IMG/VR virus record: IMGVR_UViG_3300008050_000061
Location: 1-49,999 of that record
DNA length: 49,999 nt
DNA from: a virus
Reading direction: 5' to 3' (one strand)
Part shown: positions 1 through 8,267 of the stretch, piece after piece
How the letters are laid out: every line of letters starts with the position of its first letter
Position numbering within the stretch: the first letter of the stretch is position 1
Translations under genes and position numbers: made by a program
The notes under the pieces: model-generated
Told to the model about the DNA's origin: nothing
The model's database searches: none
Seen by the model: the letters and a program-made list of their open reading frames with translations, nothing else

Positions 1-262
1 CGATCTCCGCCGCGCGCGCCGGGTGGACGCCCAGGACGTAGGCTACCAGCGCGGTCGGCCTCCAGCCCGCGAACCCGCACACCCAGCACTGCCAGCACTT
101 CCGGCGCACGTTCAGGGCCAGCTTGACGCGGCTACAGCGCGGGCACTCGACGATCCACTCGTCGCTCCCCTGGGTCAGGACCGTCAGATGTCCCGCGACC
201 CAGGACCCAAAGTCGAATCGCCGCTCGTCAGGAGACAAAGCGAACGGGCGACCCTTCTTCAC
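1..262 (-). CDS. DNA primase, N-terminal zinc-binding domain (3' end outside window)
   Basis: The visible 87 residues are the start of a primase that runs off the left edge. A zinc finger is visible: ECPRC, then 15 residues, then CWVC, with one extra Cys in KCWQC. The C-x2-C-x15-C-x2-C spacing is that of the T7 gp4 primase zinc domain; cellular DnaG has C-x2-H in the first pair. In this family the zinc domain reads the primase recognition trinucleotide on template DNA. The gene starts at GTG 262 and overlaps the upstream helicase stop by GTGA, so the two are probably translationally coupled. Whether a TOPRIM or archaeo-eukaryotic polymerase domain follows cannot be seen. A non-primase zinc-finger protein is possible but less likely beside a DnaB-type helicase. 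Confidence 0.72.
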   Translation of the reverse strand, partial: MKKGRPFALSPDERRFDFGSWVAGHLTVLTQGSDEWIVECPRCSRVKLALNVRRKCWQCWVCGFAGWRPTALVAYVLGVHPARAAEI

Positions 263-1605
263 GCGCCGACCTTGGGTGGCGGCGGGGGCGGTTCGTCGAT
301 GCCGACCACGCAGAACTGCCCGTGCGCGTAGTTCGTCCGCACCCGGACGAGGCACCCGTCCTCGCTGTGCCGGTACTTGCCAAGGTAGACGCGAGCCATG
401 TTTGTCTCCTTCTCCCGGTTGGTCCGATTCAGGCTCAGGATGATGTCGGCCACGCGCACCTTTTCGTAGCAGTCCGCGACCTGCTGGGGCTTCAAGACGT
501 GCTCGCGCTCGTCAGCGTTCGGGCTGGGCCGCTGGGCCTGCGTGGGGCTCACCACCATGTAGCCCCGGTGGCCGCGGTACTCCTGCCGCTCCGACAGGGC
601 CTTCAACTGCCGGAACGCGACCTTCTGCCGGTCCACCTCTTTGTCTCCCGGCGCACGCATCAGGTCGCCGTAGTCCACGACGATCAGGTCAGGCACCCAG
701 CCCTTGGACCGCCGTAGCTCGCCCAACTCGCCCAGGATGTCCTCGTAGCCCGCCGCCCACGCGTCCCGGTCACCGAACCCCCGGATCACCAGCCGGTCCT
801 TGAGGGCCATGTACTCGCGGTGCATGGCCGCGACCACCTCCGCCTCGATGTCGCCGCGCCGCACGGCGTTGAACAGCGTCTCTGCGAAGTAGGAGTCGTA
901 GCGGTCCTCGACCGTCGAGCGCCCGCCTTCCAGGGGGACGTGTAGGACCTTCAGCCGGAGCCGGGAGGCCAGGGCCCCGCGCTGGACGCACCAGAAGCTC
1001 TTTCCGATGCCGGAGTACGCCATCACGACTTCAAGCTCCCCGCGCCGGAGCCCGCCGCCCATCGCCTTGTCGAGCTTGGACACGCCCACCGGGAGACAAT
1101 CCCAGTCCCCGTCGATCGAGCGCCTGTACTGCCGATCCCCGAACCCGGTGAAGAACCACGAGCGGTCGGCCACCTCCAGCCGGATCGCCTGCATCTCCTC
1201 CATCCGCGCCATCATGCGGTCGTAGGCCGTGTTCACGTCGCCGCTGTTCCAGGCGTCCCGGGCCTCTTCAAAGCCCGCCAGGAAGGTCTGTTTCCGGGCC
1301 CATTCGGTGACCTCGCCGCGAACGTGCTCATTGTCTCTCACGTCGTCGAGGCGTAGCAGTTCGTCCGCGCCACCTTGAGCCGGGTCGTCCGCCGCCAGCC
1401 GCCGCCGGGCCGTCTCCAGCATCAGCCGGGTCGGGTGCTCCTCCTGCCGGATGACCTGCCATGCCCACAGGCTCGTGGGGTCGGTCCACCCGATCTGCCC
1501 GCCATCCAAGTAGCGGGTCAGGAGCGCCCGGAGCCCGGGATCGTCCATGCAGGTCCGAACGAGCACGCGCTGGAACGCAGCGCCGAACGCATCAGCACCT
1601 TTCAC
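259..1605 (-). CDS. DnaB-like replicative DNA helicase
   Basis: RecA-fold replicative helicase expected to unwind the phage fork ahead of the primase encoded just downstream. Walker A is VVMAYSGIGKSFW near residue 195. Walker B is DLIVVDYGDLM near residue 308. A conserved Gln-containing segment, VVSPTQAQRP, follows, then ILSLNRTNREKE and VYLGKYRHSEDG, which match the DnaB H4 region and arginine finger. A helical N-terminal region of about 150 residues precedes the motor. The frame is open to an ATG at 1665; GTG 1605 was chosen because it gives only a 14-base overlap with the upstream gene, but the start is uncertain. The C-terminus ends in a run of six prolines. Length is typical of phage DnaB proteins. 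Confidence 0.85.
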   Translation of the reverse strand: MKGADAFGAAFQRVLVRTCMDDPGLRALLTRYLDGGQIGWTDPTSLWAWQVIRQEEHPTRLMLETARRRLAADDPAQGGADELLRLDDVRDNEHVRGEVTEWARKQTFLAGFEEARDAWNSGDVNTAYDRMMARMEEMQAIRLEVADRSWFFTGFGDRQYRRSIDGDWDCLPVGVSKLDKAMGGGLRRGELEVVMAYSGIGKSFWCVQRGALASRLRLKVLHVPLEGGRSTVEDRYDSYFAETLFNAVRRGDIEAEVVAAMHREYMALKDRLVIRGFGDRDAWAAGYEDILGELGELRRSKGWVPDLIVVDYGDLMRAPGDKEVDRQKVAFRQLKALSERQEYRGHRGYMVVSPTQAQRPSPNADEREHVLKPQQVADCYEKVRVADIILSLNRTNREKETNMARVYLGKYRHSEDGCLVRVRTNYAHGQFCVVGIDEPPPPPPKVGA

Positions 1606-2113
1606 GGCGCACTCGCACGGCGTGGGGGAGCGCGGCCTTGCAGCCCGCCGCACGGGGACAATCACCGCACCAGCGGCTGCGAGGGTGCCAGCCGCCGGTC
1701 AGGGCGCGGCTGCTCCCTTGGCAGACCTCGCGGACGGAGACAAACACGGCCTTGGCCTGCTCATAGAGCGGGATGACCTCGGTCGTCCTGTCGTCGTCGT
1801 CCTCGCACGCGGAGACAAACCGCTCCTGCTGGATCTCGCCAGCCTGCCGATCGTCTCCCCACGACTGGAAGTTCTCCATGAACCGCGGGGTGCTCCGCGT
1901 CAGGTGGGTCAGCTTCACGCGGAAGCGCCAGCCGATGGCGTCGTGCTTGGCCCGCACCCAGCGCTCTGGGTCGATGCCGTGGGCCGCGCAGAAGGTCAGC
2001 ACGTCGGCCGACTCCCGCAGCGCCTTGGTGCTGGCCTGCCGCACCCAGGTCTGACGGGTGACGCCTTCCTGGGTCACGCGGTTGTAGACACGCAGGAAGG
2101 TAGCTGGGGTCAT
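1592..2113 (-). CDS. Hypothetical protein in the replication cluster with Cys-rich C-terminus
   Basis: About 173 residues, starting at ATG 2113, which overlaps the upstream stop (ATGA). I do not recognise the family. The N-terminal 110 residues look helical and basic-aromatic (RWVRAKHDAIGWRFRVKLTH). The C-terminal 45 residues contain VCQG, WCGDCPRAAGC and a terminal RERC, a C-x2-C-x5-C arrangement suggesting a zinc or iron-sulfur site. Its place directly before the DnaB-like helicase suggests a replication accessory role such as helicase loading or single-strand binding; that is inference from position only. Confidence 0.6.
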   Translation of the reverse strand: MTPATFLRVYNRVTQEGVTRQTWVRQASTKALRESADVLTFCAAHGIDPERWVRAKHDAIGWRFRVKLTHLTRSTPRFMENFQSWGDDRQAGEIQQERFVSACEDDDDRTTEVIPLYEQAKAVFVSVREVCQGSSRALTGGWHPRSRWCGDCPRAAGCKAALPHAVRVRRERC

Positions 2114-2589
2114 CCGTTGGGGTCCCGGCGGAGCCTGGGCAGCAGGTCCGGACTCCGGGTGTTTGTCCCCTCGCCACCGACGAACACGTCGAGGTCGGCG
2201 TAGTCGGGCAAGGGAGCCACGTCGTCGGCGTGGCACTGCTCCTCGTACGCGGCCAGGAACTCTTGGAACCGCGGCGCGAGGGGGCCCGCCATCGCGCGGC
2301 ACGCCTGGGGTGCGCGGAGGAGCAGGAAGCGGTGCCCCTTGCCGTCCCAGAAGCGCTCCAGTCCCTCACTGGTGAGCACGGGGATCCCGTTGTCGCCGGG
2401 ACCGGGCCAGACCACCTTGGTCCCCGCAGGATCGATGCGGGGCGGGACCTCGTGACCGCGCCAGCCGATCTCGTAGAGGCGGGTCAGGACCCCCGCGAGC
2501 AGCGCCTCGGGGCTACCGCCGTTGGGCGTCTTCATCAGGTAGTCCCAGTTCTCCGGGGTCAGCCGCCGCTTCCACGCATCTGGTCCCAT
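2110..2589 (-). CDS. Hypothetical protein, replication cluster
   Basis: About 159 residues, start ATG 2589, chosen because a strong Shine-Dalgarno AGGAGGTG sits seven bases upstream; the frame extends further but would run into the upstream helicase gene. No family recognised. It contains WDYLMKTPNGGSPEALLAGV near the start and an acidic stretch with several Asp-Tyr-Ala residues near the end. It overlaps the next gene by ATGA, so it belongs to the same transcription unit as the helicase and primase genes. Confidence 0.6.
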   Translation of the reverse strand: MGPDAWKRRLTPENWDYLMKTPNGGSPEALLAGVLTRLYEIGWRGHEVPPRIDPAGTKVVWPGPGDNGIPVLTSEGLERFWDGKGHRFLLLRAPQACRAMAGPLAPRFQEFLAAYEEQCHADDVAPLPDYADLDVFVGGEGTNTRSPDLLPRLRRDPNG

Positions 2590-2626
2590 ACAGGCACCTC
2601 CTGGGATCGCCATACCCGCCACGTCG

Positions 2627-4180
2627 TCAGGCTCCACCGATGAAGGCTTCCGGCTCCATGATCTCCACCTTGAAGCACCCTTCGCTCCTGTAGAGCCGCA
2701 GGCGGTGGGCCGCATGCTCGGTCAGGCGCTCGTGGTGTAGGTCGGCCATGTCTACGACGATCCCCTCGGCCTTGCCCGGCGACGCGGTGAGGACCCGGAA
2801 GTAGTCCTGCTTCACCTTGACCCGCGACTTGCCCCCCGCAGCGTAGACCAAGGCGTCCGCGGCGGGCACGTCACGGCCCTCCCCGATCACGCTGGTGCCG
2901 ACCACGCAGCGGATCCGGCCCTCCGCGAGTTGCTTGAGCCGGATGTCCACCTCGTCGTTGTCCTTGCCGGAGACAAACACCGCACCGGGGATTGTCTCCG
3001 TCAACTTCTCCCCGTGGGCGATCTGCTTCACGAGCACCAGCACACGCTTGCCTTGGGCGATCAAGGCCCTCGCCGCGCCCGCCGCCACCCGGTTGCGCTC
3101 CGGGTAGTGGACGACCCCATCCGGGTACACGTCGTGCGACGTGGCCGGGTTGCAGGTCCCCCGGACGCGGAGCATGACGATCCGCGCAGGCACCAGCCGC
3201 TTCAGGCCCACCATGTCGCTCACGGAGCGGCGGAACGCGGCGCGGCCCAGGATCGCGCACATCTCCATGTCTTTGCCGTCCGCACGGTAGTGCGTCCCGG
3301 TCAGCCCCAGGCGGTAGTAGGCGTTCGGGAGCGCGTCGCACGCGGCCTGCCACGTCGAGGCGGCGGCGTGGTGGAACTCGTCGATGACGAGGGCTTCCCG
3401 GGTGTGCAGGTTGGGCAGCTTCGCGGCCGTCTGCGGCGTCGTCACCCAGACCAGCGCCCGCTGGAGCGCCATCAGGTTCTTCCGGGTGCGCTGGCCTCCC
3501 GTCACCGACTGGACCTGCCAGGGCTCGTAGAACTCGTGGAACGCCGCCGCGGTCTGCTTCGCCAGACCGACGCCCGGCACCATGTAGAGCGTCGGGACGC
3601 CCAGCCGCGCGATGGCGCTCATGGCGATCCGGGTCTTCCCCGACCGGGGTGGCAGGTCGATCACGCCGCGGGTGGCGGAGACAAACGCGTCCACCGCCTC
3701 CTGCTGGTACCCGAACAGCGGGATCGGGGGGATCGGGTGCGCGTGCCGTGAGAACGGGACCGGGACCTCGCGATTGTCTCTTAGCTCGCACACCTCCCGG
3801 CCGTGCAGCTTGACCGCCCGGACCACGTTGGTGAGCAGCCCTGTCGGGAAGACTCCGGCGCGGTTGACCATCCGCTTCCAGCCATCCCAGTGGCCACGCT
3901 GCCGGAGGACGTGTCCCAGCATCACCGGGGTCAGGTCCTCCCGGGACAGCCCGGCGTATTCCAACTGGTCGGCCAGGGTCCGGTTCATCCAGACCTGCGC
4001 CACGTCGGCCGCGCCCCCCAGCCGAACGGCCTTCCTGAAGAACGCCTTGATCAACTGCTGGGCCTCGACCGTGGGCAGCACCATGTCCTGATAGGCCACC
4101 GACCGCCGGACAGCCGCCATGGTCCCGGGACCCTCGTCGCGGAGGCGGCTGGCGACGTTGCCGATCTCGATGACCGCCAT
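2627..4180 (-). CDS. Superfamily 2 DNA helicase (UvsW/DEAD-like)
   Basis: 517-residue SF2 helicase. The Q-like motif is PLFGYQQEAVDAF. Motif I is LPPRSGKTRIAM near residue 180. Motif II is VIDEFHHAAAS near residue 265, followed by motif III LGLTGTHYR. The second RecA-like domain carries VFVSGKDNDEVD and VVGTSVIGEGRDVP (motif V). The order and spacing resemble UvsW/XPB-type helicases that branch-migrate or rewind DNA in phage replication and recombination. The N-terminal 150 residues are lineage-specific. Start ATG 4180 overlaps the stop of the winged-helix gene by one base (TGATG). The intact motifs argue for an active ATPase; the exact substrate is not determinable. Confidence 0.85.
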   Translation of the reverse strand: MAVIEIGNVASRLRDEGPGTMAAVRRSVAYQDMVLPTVEAQQLIKAFFRKAVRLGGAADVAQVWMNRTLADQLEYAGLSREDLTPVMLGHVLRQRGHWDGWKRMVNRAGVFPTGLLTNVVRAVKLHGREVCELRDNREVPVPFSRHAHPIPPIPLFGYQQEAVDAFVSATRGVIDLPPRSGKTRIAMSAIARLGVPTLYMVPGVGLAKQTAAAFHEFYEPWQVQSVTGGQRTRKNLMALQRALVWVTTPQTAAKLPNLHTREALVIDEFHHAAASTWQAACDALPNAYYRLGLTGTHYRADGKDMEMCAILGRAAFRRSVSDMVGLKRLVPARIVMLRVRGTCNPATSHDVYPDGVVHYPERNRVAAGAARALIAQGKRVLVLVKQIAHGEKLTETIPGAVFVSGKDNDEVDIRLKQLAEGRIRCVVGTSVIGEGRDVPAADALVYAAGGKSRVKVKQDYFRVLTASPGKAEGIVVDMADLHHERLTEHAAHRLRLYRSEGCFKVEIMEPEAFIGGA

Positions 4181-4536
4181 CAGGCCCAGACCTCGTGATC
4201 CGGGTCCTCCCACGCTGGGTGGTCGGGATCGAGCACGATGTAAAGGTTCACGCGGCGGCTCTTGGACAGGTGCTTCTTGGAGCGGCCCAGGAACTGCGCT
4301 GCCTCCAGTTGGCTCAGGGCCCTGAACGCGGTGCGCTCCGACACCCCGTTGAGCGCGGCGAGCTTCTTGACCTTGACCCAGGCTCGGCCAGTGTCCCGGC
4401 CCAGGAAGGTCAGCAGGGTGAAGTAGACGCACCGCGTGGATGGAGACAAAGCCCGGAAGTCGTCTCGGTCCACGTCCGCATGATGGATGACGCCGAACCG
4501 GGCTCTACGCCCGTCCACCACGCGCACCTCGCCCAT
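4180..4536 (-). CDS. Winged-helix DNA-binding protein (replication initiator or regulator type)
   Basis: 118 residues with a clear helix-turn-helix core: CVYFTLLTFLGRDTG, then VKVKKLAALNGVSERTAFRA, then LSQLEAAQFLGR, followed by a beta wing. This layout is seen in the N-terminal domain of replication initiators and DnaD-like proteins. Start ATG 4536 is preceded by GGAGGT. It is first in the replication cluster and overlaps the SF2 helicase gene by TGATG, so it may act in origin recognition or as a transcription switch between late and replication genes. It would be one candidate reader of the dispersed motif described in the findings. Confidence 0.7.
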   Translation of the reverse strand: MGEVRVVDGRRARFGVIHHADVDRDDFRALSPSTRCVYFTLLTFLGRDTGRAWVKVKKLAALNGVSERTAFRALSQLEAAQFLGRSKKHLSKSRRVNLYIVLDPDHPAWEDPDHEVWA

Positions 4537-4578
4537 GCGGACCTCCGGCCTCGCACATACCCGGCAGGGGCGGAGGCT

Positions 4579-4872
4579 CTACAGGCTGTCGCTGTCGATG
4601 TCGTTGGGCTTGGCGTCGATCACCATCTTGGGCACGACCTCCTCGACCCCAGGCTTCATCACCTGGGTCACGAGCCCCTGGAGCATGCTGCCGCCCTGGG
4701 TGCCGCGGATGGACTTGCCCAGGATCAGCGCCATCGTCACGTACATGGCGTTGGTCATGTGCTCCTCGGGCAGGCCCAGATCGTAGGCGCTGTCCGCGAT
4801 CAGCAGGGCGAGGAACGCCAGGAAGGCCCAGAGGCGGTCGCTGACGAGCTTGGCGAGGGCTTCTTGTAGCAT
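4579..4872 (-). CDS. Small membrane protein, holin candidate
   Basis: 97 residues. A hydrophobic span LWAFLAFLALLIADSAY (about residues 14-30) and a weaker second one around TNAMYVTMALILG suggest one or two membrane passes. The C-terminus is charged and ends in Asp/Ser. Start ATG 4872 follows the motif-type ribosome site GGAGACAATAAATG. Its position between the fibre genes and the replication genes suits a lysis gene, but no endolysin is visible next to it. A membrane protein of other function is equally possible. Confidence 0.55.
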   Translation of the reverse strand: MLQEALAKLVSDRLWAFLAFLALLIADSAYDLGLPEEHMTNAMYVTMALILGKSIRGTQGGSMLQGLVTQVMKPGVEEVVPKMVIDAKPNDIDSDSL

Positions 4873-4888
4873 TTATTGTCTCCTGCGC

Positions 4889-6445
4889 TCAGGGCGCGAT
4901 GTACTTGGCCTTGCCACCCAGGGTCATCCCGTAGGCAGCGGCGCTGTCCAGTACGTTTCCGGCGTCGTGCTTCAGGACGATCCTCAACGCGTACTCGTAG
5001 GCGTAGGACAGCGTCCGCGACGACGCGCCCACACCAGAGATGTCGAGCGACTCCTGTGTGGGGGAGGTGCTCAGCGCAGCGCCCGTGAACGTCCCGCTGG
5101 CGAGCGTGGTGAAGCTGGAGCCTCCGATCGCGCGCCGGGAGAAGTACCAACTGAACGCGTCGGTGATCGTGCCGTCGTACCCGCTCGGCTTGGCGAGCGT
5201 CAGGTCGATTGTCTCCAGCAGGAAGCCGTCCGTCGCCAACCCATGGCCGTCGAACTGCTCGTTCAGGGAGATCGACCAGTAGCCGTAGGCCGACCCTGCG
5301 GCGCTGTCCACCTTCATCAGCGAGTAGTTGTGGACCACGTCGCCGCTCGTGGTCGGGGCGTCGAGGGTCCACGAGTTCGGGGAGACAATCCGGTAGGTGT
5401 CGCGCCCAGACGCGATGTCGGTGTCGAACTTGGGGAGGTTGTTCAGGCCCGAACCGGTGAGGACGATGTTGTCTTGGAACTCGGCCTCGTCTTGGAACTC
5501 CGACGTGGTCGTGCAGGTCAGCACGCCGTTGAAGGTCGAAGCCCCGTTGAAGGTAGCCACGTCGGCCACCGTGAGGTCGTCGTTGACGACCACATCCTCG
5601 GCGGTCACGGTCCCGGTCCACGTCGGGCTGGCGCTGTGCGGGTCGGTGACCTTGTCTACGTGGTCCCGGCAGTAGGTCAGGTCCACCGCGGCACCCGGGG
5701 CCTCGACCGCCGTCACCGGGATGGCCGTGTACCACTTGGCTCCGATGATGTCGGCCAACTGCCGCCGGGACGCCCCCAGCCAGTCCGTCAGGTTGGTGAT
5801 CCCGTAGAGATGGCGATCGGCGTTCCGGTCGTTGACCCCATCGCCCCACAGGTACGCCGCGTGCGCGCCGCCTGCGATTGTCCCCTCGAAAAGCCGGAAG
5901 GCGGAGTCCGTCACGACGAGCACGGATCCGACCTTCACCACCAGCGCGATCAGGTGGTACTCGTCACCCGGGTGCGCCGCAGCCAACAACTGGTAGATGA
6001 CCTTCCAGCCCGCCTTGTACCGGGTATTGATCGTGTCGATTGTCTCCGCCGACGTACCCGCGTCCCAGAAGGCCCGCGCGCCCAACTCGCCCGCGCTGAA
6101 GTCGGAACGGAGGTACACGGCGTAGCTGGCGTCGGCCTCGCCCGTGAAGTCGAGCACCTGGGAGGCGTCGCCATCCGACCCGGTGGGCACACCGGACTCG
6201 ACCGTCCCGTCTGCGAGCTTCTCGCCCGTGATCGAGATGCCCGCGGTGCAAGTCAACTCCAGCCCGGAGTCCGTGAAGATCCACCCACCCAGGCTGGCGT
6301 TCTTGTAGGTGGGGTTCCCGCCGAACACCAGCGTGTCCAGCATCATCCGCGAGGCAGAACGGTCGTTGCGCTGCATCGCCTCAAAGTCGGGCAGGTCCAC
6401 CCGCTCTGCGGCTTCCAGGCGAACAAGGCTGCGGTCGGCGGGCAT
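4889..6445 (-). CDS. Tail fibre or receptor-binding structural protein
   Basis: 518 residues, rich in Ser, Thr, Gly and Asp with beta-type periodicity. The centre has repetitive short strands (NDDLTVADVATFNGASTFNG, then two EFQD repeats) of the kind found in trimeric fibre shafts. The N-terminus (RLEAAERVDLPDFEAMQRND) could anchor to the baseplate. It is the last gene of the tail module and starts at ATG 6445 overlapping the preceding stop (TGATG). The receptor is not deducible. Confidence 0.65.
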   Translation of the reverse strand: MPADRSLVRLEAAERVDLPDFEAMQRNDRSASRMMLDTLVFGGNPTYKNASLGGWIFTDSGLELTCTAGISITGEKLADGTVESGVPTGSDGDASQVLDFTGEADASYAVYLRSDFSAGELGARAFWDAGTSAETIDTINTRYKAGWKVIYQLLAAAHPGDEYHLIALVVKVGSVLVVTDSAFRLFEGTIAGGAHAAYLWGDGVNDRNADRHLYGITNLTDWLGASRRQLADIIGAKWYTAIPVTAVEAPGAAVDLTYCRDHVDKVTDPHSASPTWTGTVTAEDVVVNDDLTVADVATFNGASTFNGVLTCTTTSEFQDEAEFQDNIVLTGSGLNNLPKFDTDIASGRDTYRIVSPNSWTLDAPTTSGDVVHNYSLMKVDSAAGSAYGYWSISLNEQFDGHGLATDGFLLETIDLTLAKPSGYDGTITDAFSWYFSRRAIGGSSFTTLASGTFTGAALSTSPTQESLDISGVGASSRTLSYAYEYALRIVLKHDAGNVLDSAAAYGMTLGGKAKYIAP

Positions 6446-7794
6446 CAGGATGTCTCCACGACAGGAGTAACGCCCGCGACGGTGATCAGGTCAAGGACCG
6501 CCTGGACGATGGCTGTCTCGTCGAACAGGTAGAACGGGTAGTCGTCGGTCCCGTCTGCGAACTGATCAACCTGCGCTTGGGCGCTGGGGATGGTGGTGTA
6601 GTCCACCAAAACGTTCGCGGGCAGGTCCACAGGGGTGGTCACGGTGTTGCCGCTCCACGTCGCCCGGGGGAGTTGGGCGCTCGTACCCGTCGAGGTGTAG
6701 TCGGGCACAAGCTCCCAGACCACGTCTGTCTCGGAGACAAACGCCGCTCCCAGGAGGCGCACCCGCCACGGCGTGACCACCTCCGCGATCTCGTAGGCCC
6801 CACCGTTCACGGAGGAGACAATCACCACGTCGTGGCCGACCATCCAGTCCGCGAACACGTCCTGATCGACGGTGATGACATCGGGCAAGCCCCCGTTCAG
6901 GGTGCCGTCGCTGCGCTGGTCGAGCCCCAGCTTCACCGTGTGCGGGTCCAAGTAGGACCGCACCTTCCAGTGGTCGTCGAGGGTGGTGAAGCTGACGGGC
7001 TGGCCCTCGTCCGTCGCCGTCAGATCGGGCCCCACCGTGGTGAACCACGACCCCAACAGGGTGCCGTTCACCGGCTCCATGACGTAGTTCGTCCCGGTGC
7101 GCGGGATGTCGAGCACGGTGTAGATCCCGTAGACCAGCGTCGGGTCCTCGTCCAGATCCACCGTCCGTAGGGTCACGCGGGGCTGCGACTCGGCCCCGAT
7201 CAGGTAGCTCTTGCCCTGGTAGGTCGAGGACGGGATCGGGTCGATCTCGATGTAGACCTTGTGGTCGTCGCCGGGCAGCTTCTCGTAGATCGTGTAGGTG
7301 CCCGCGCCACGTAGGGCGTCGAGGATCTTCTCGATGGCGTAGATCGTCCCAGCGTCGAGGTAGATCCAGACCTTCAGGACCGCGCGGTAGGTGTCGTCGT
7401 CGAGGCCCCGGGTGCGGAACAGCCCGTAGTTCCGACCCAGGGTGTCGAGGTCCACGCCGTCCGCGTACTCCACCAAGAAGGCGCGGCGGAGCAGGTCCAT
7501 GCTCGTCTGGTCCTTGGACCAGCACATCGCGGGGGCCCCCTCGGGCACCGCGGTCGCCAGCGAAGGAGACAAACCCGTGAAGCTGCCGTTGGTGGAGCCG
7601 CTGTAGGTGTACGTCTCTCCAGCGACGGCGATTGTCCCCGTGGCGGGCCACCGGTCGGTGCTCTCCACGATCAGGGTCGTGTCCCCCACCGCGGCGACGG
7701 CGGCGACGCGGACGACGAGGAACCCCGACATCTCGTAGAGCGTGTCCGCGAGCGCCGTAGCCAGCGCACGCCAGAGCCCGACCTTGGCACCCAT
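6445..7794 (-). CDS. Baseplate or tail-tip protein
   Basis: 449 residues. A segment near residues 110-150 (LDTLGRNYGLFRTRG, then DDDTYRAVLKVWIYLDAG) resembles baseplate wedge and tail protein I type proteins that attach fibres to the baseplate. An N-terminal beta-rich part contains GTIAVAGETYTYSG. It lies between baseplate J and the terminal fibre gene, as expected for a wedge/fibre connector. Start ATG 7794 overlaps the upstream stop by one base. Confidence 0.6.
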   Translation of the reverse strand: MGAKVGLWRALATALADTLYEMSGFLVVRVAAVAAVGDTTLIVESTDRWPATGTIAVAGETYTYSGSTNGSFTGLSPSLATAVPEGAPAMCWSKDQTSMDLLRRAFLVEYADGVDLDTLGRNYGLFRTRGLDDDTYRAVLKVWIYLDAGTIYAIEKILDALRGAGTYTIYEKLPGDDHKVYIEIDPIPSSTYQGKSYLIGAESQPRVTLRTVDLDEDPTLVYGIYTVLDIPRTGTNYVMEPVNGTLLGSWFTTVGPDLTATDEGQPVSFTTLDDHWKVRSYLDPHTVKLGLDQRSDGTLNGGLPDVITVDQDVFADWMVGHDVVIVSSVNGGAYEIAEVVTPWRVRLLGAAFVSETDVVWELVPDYTSTGTSAQLPRATWSGNTVTTPVDLPANVLVDYTTIPSAQAQVDQFADGTDDYPFYLFDETAIVQAVLDLITVAGVTPVVETS

Positions 7795-8264
7795 CAGTCC
7801 TCTCCGGCGAGGTCGTAGGGACCCACGTCACGAGGCGGGGGCCACGCCGACCGCAGGCTGTAGAGGTTGGTCGTGAAGCTGCGGTGGATGACCGTCAAGG
7901 CGTCTTCCAGGGTGTCTGAGAGCACCCCGTCCGCATCTTCCACGTACACGTCGTAGGGCCCACCGATGGGCAGCGGTGGGACCGCAAACTGGATGGTGGT
8001 GGAGTCCTCCGACACCGACCCGGACCCGTTGCCCACCACGCCGCTGTAGCAGACCTCGTCGAGCCCCGACGCTGTGTCCTTGATGCTGAAGGTCCACACC
8101 AGCCACGACGGGAAGAACCCGGTAGCCGTGATCAGGACACCACCGTCGTCTCCGATGGTCGCCTCGTCGATGGAGACAATCGACACCCCCTCCGTCAGGT
8201 CGGAGAGGAGCCCGTCTGTCGAGAGGCCCAGCGAGGAGCCCCATCCGGTCAGCGGCATCAGCAC
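7794..8264 (-). CDS. Small structural protein with IPT/TIG-like beta domain
   Basis: 156 residues. The centre (IDEATIGDDGGVLITATGFF, later YDVYVEDADGV) has the pattern of an IPT/TIG or Ig-like fold, common in virion appendages. The start is taken as GTG 8264; an ATG at 8258 is an alternative. It sits among baseplate and fibre genes and overlaps the next gene by TGATG. It is probably a minor tail or fibre-associated protein. Confidence 0.5.
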   Translation of the reverse strand: MLMPLTGWGSSLGLSTDGLLSDLTEGVSIVSIDEATIGDDGGVLITATGFFPSWLVWTFSIKDTASGLDEVCYSGVVGNGSGSVSEDSTTIQFAVPPLPIGGPYDVYVEDADGVLSDTLEDALTVIHRSFTTNLYSLRSAWPPPRDVGPYDLAGED

Positions 8265-8267
8265 AGG

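Noticed and set aside
2627-4432. Longer N-terminal extension of the SF2 helicase starting at 4432
   Set aside because: It would cover most of the winged-helix gene; ATG 4180 with a one-base overlap fits the cluster's pattern.
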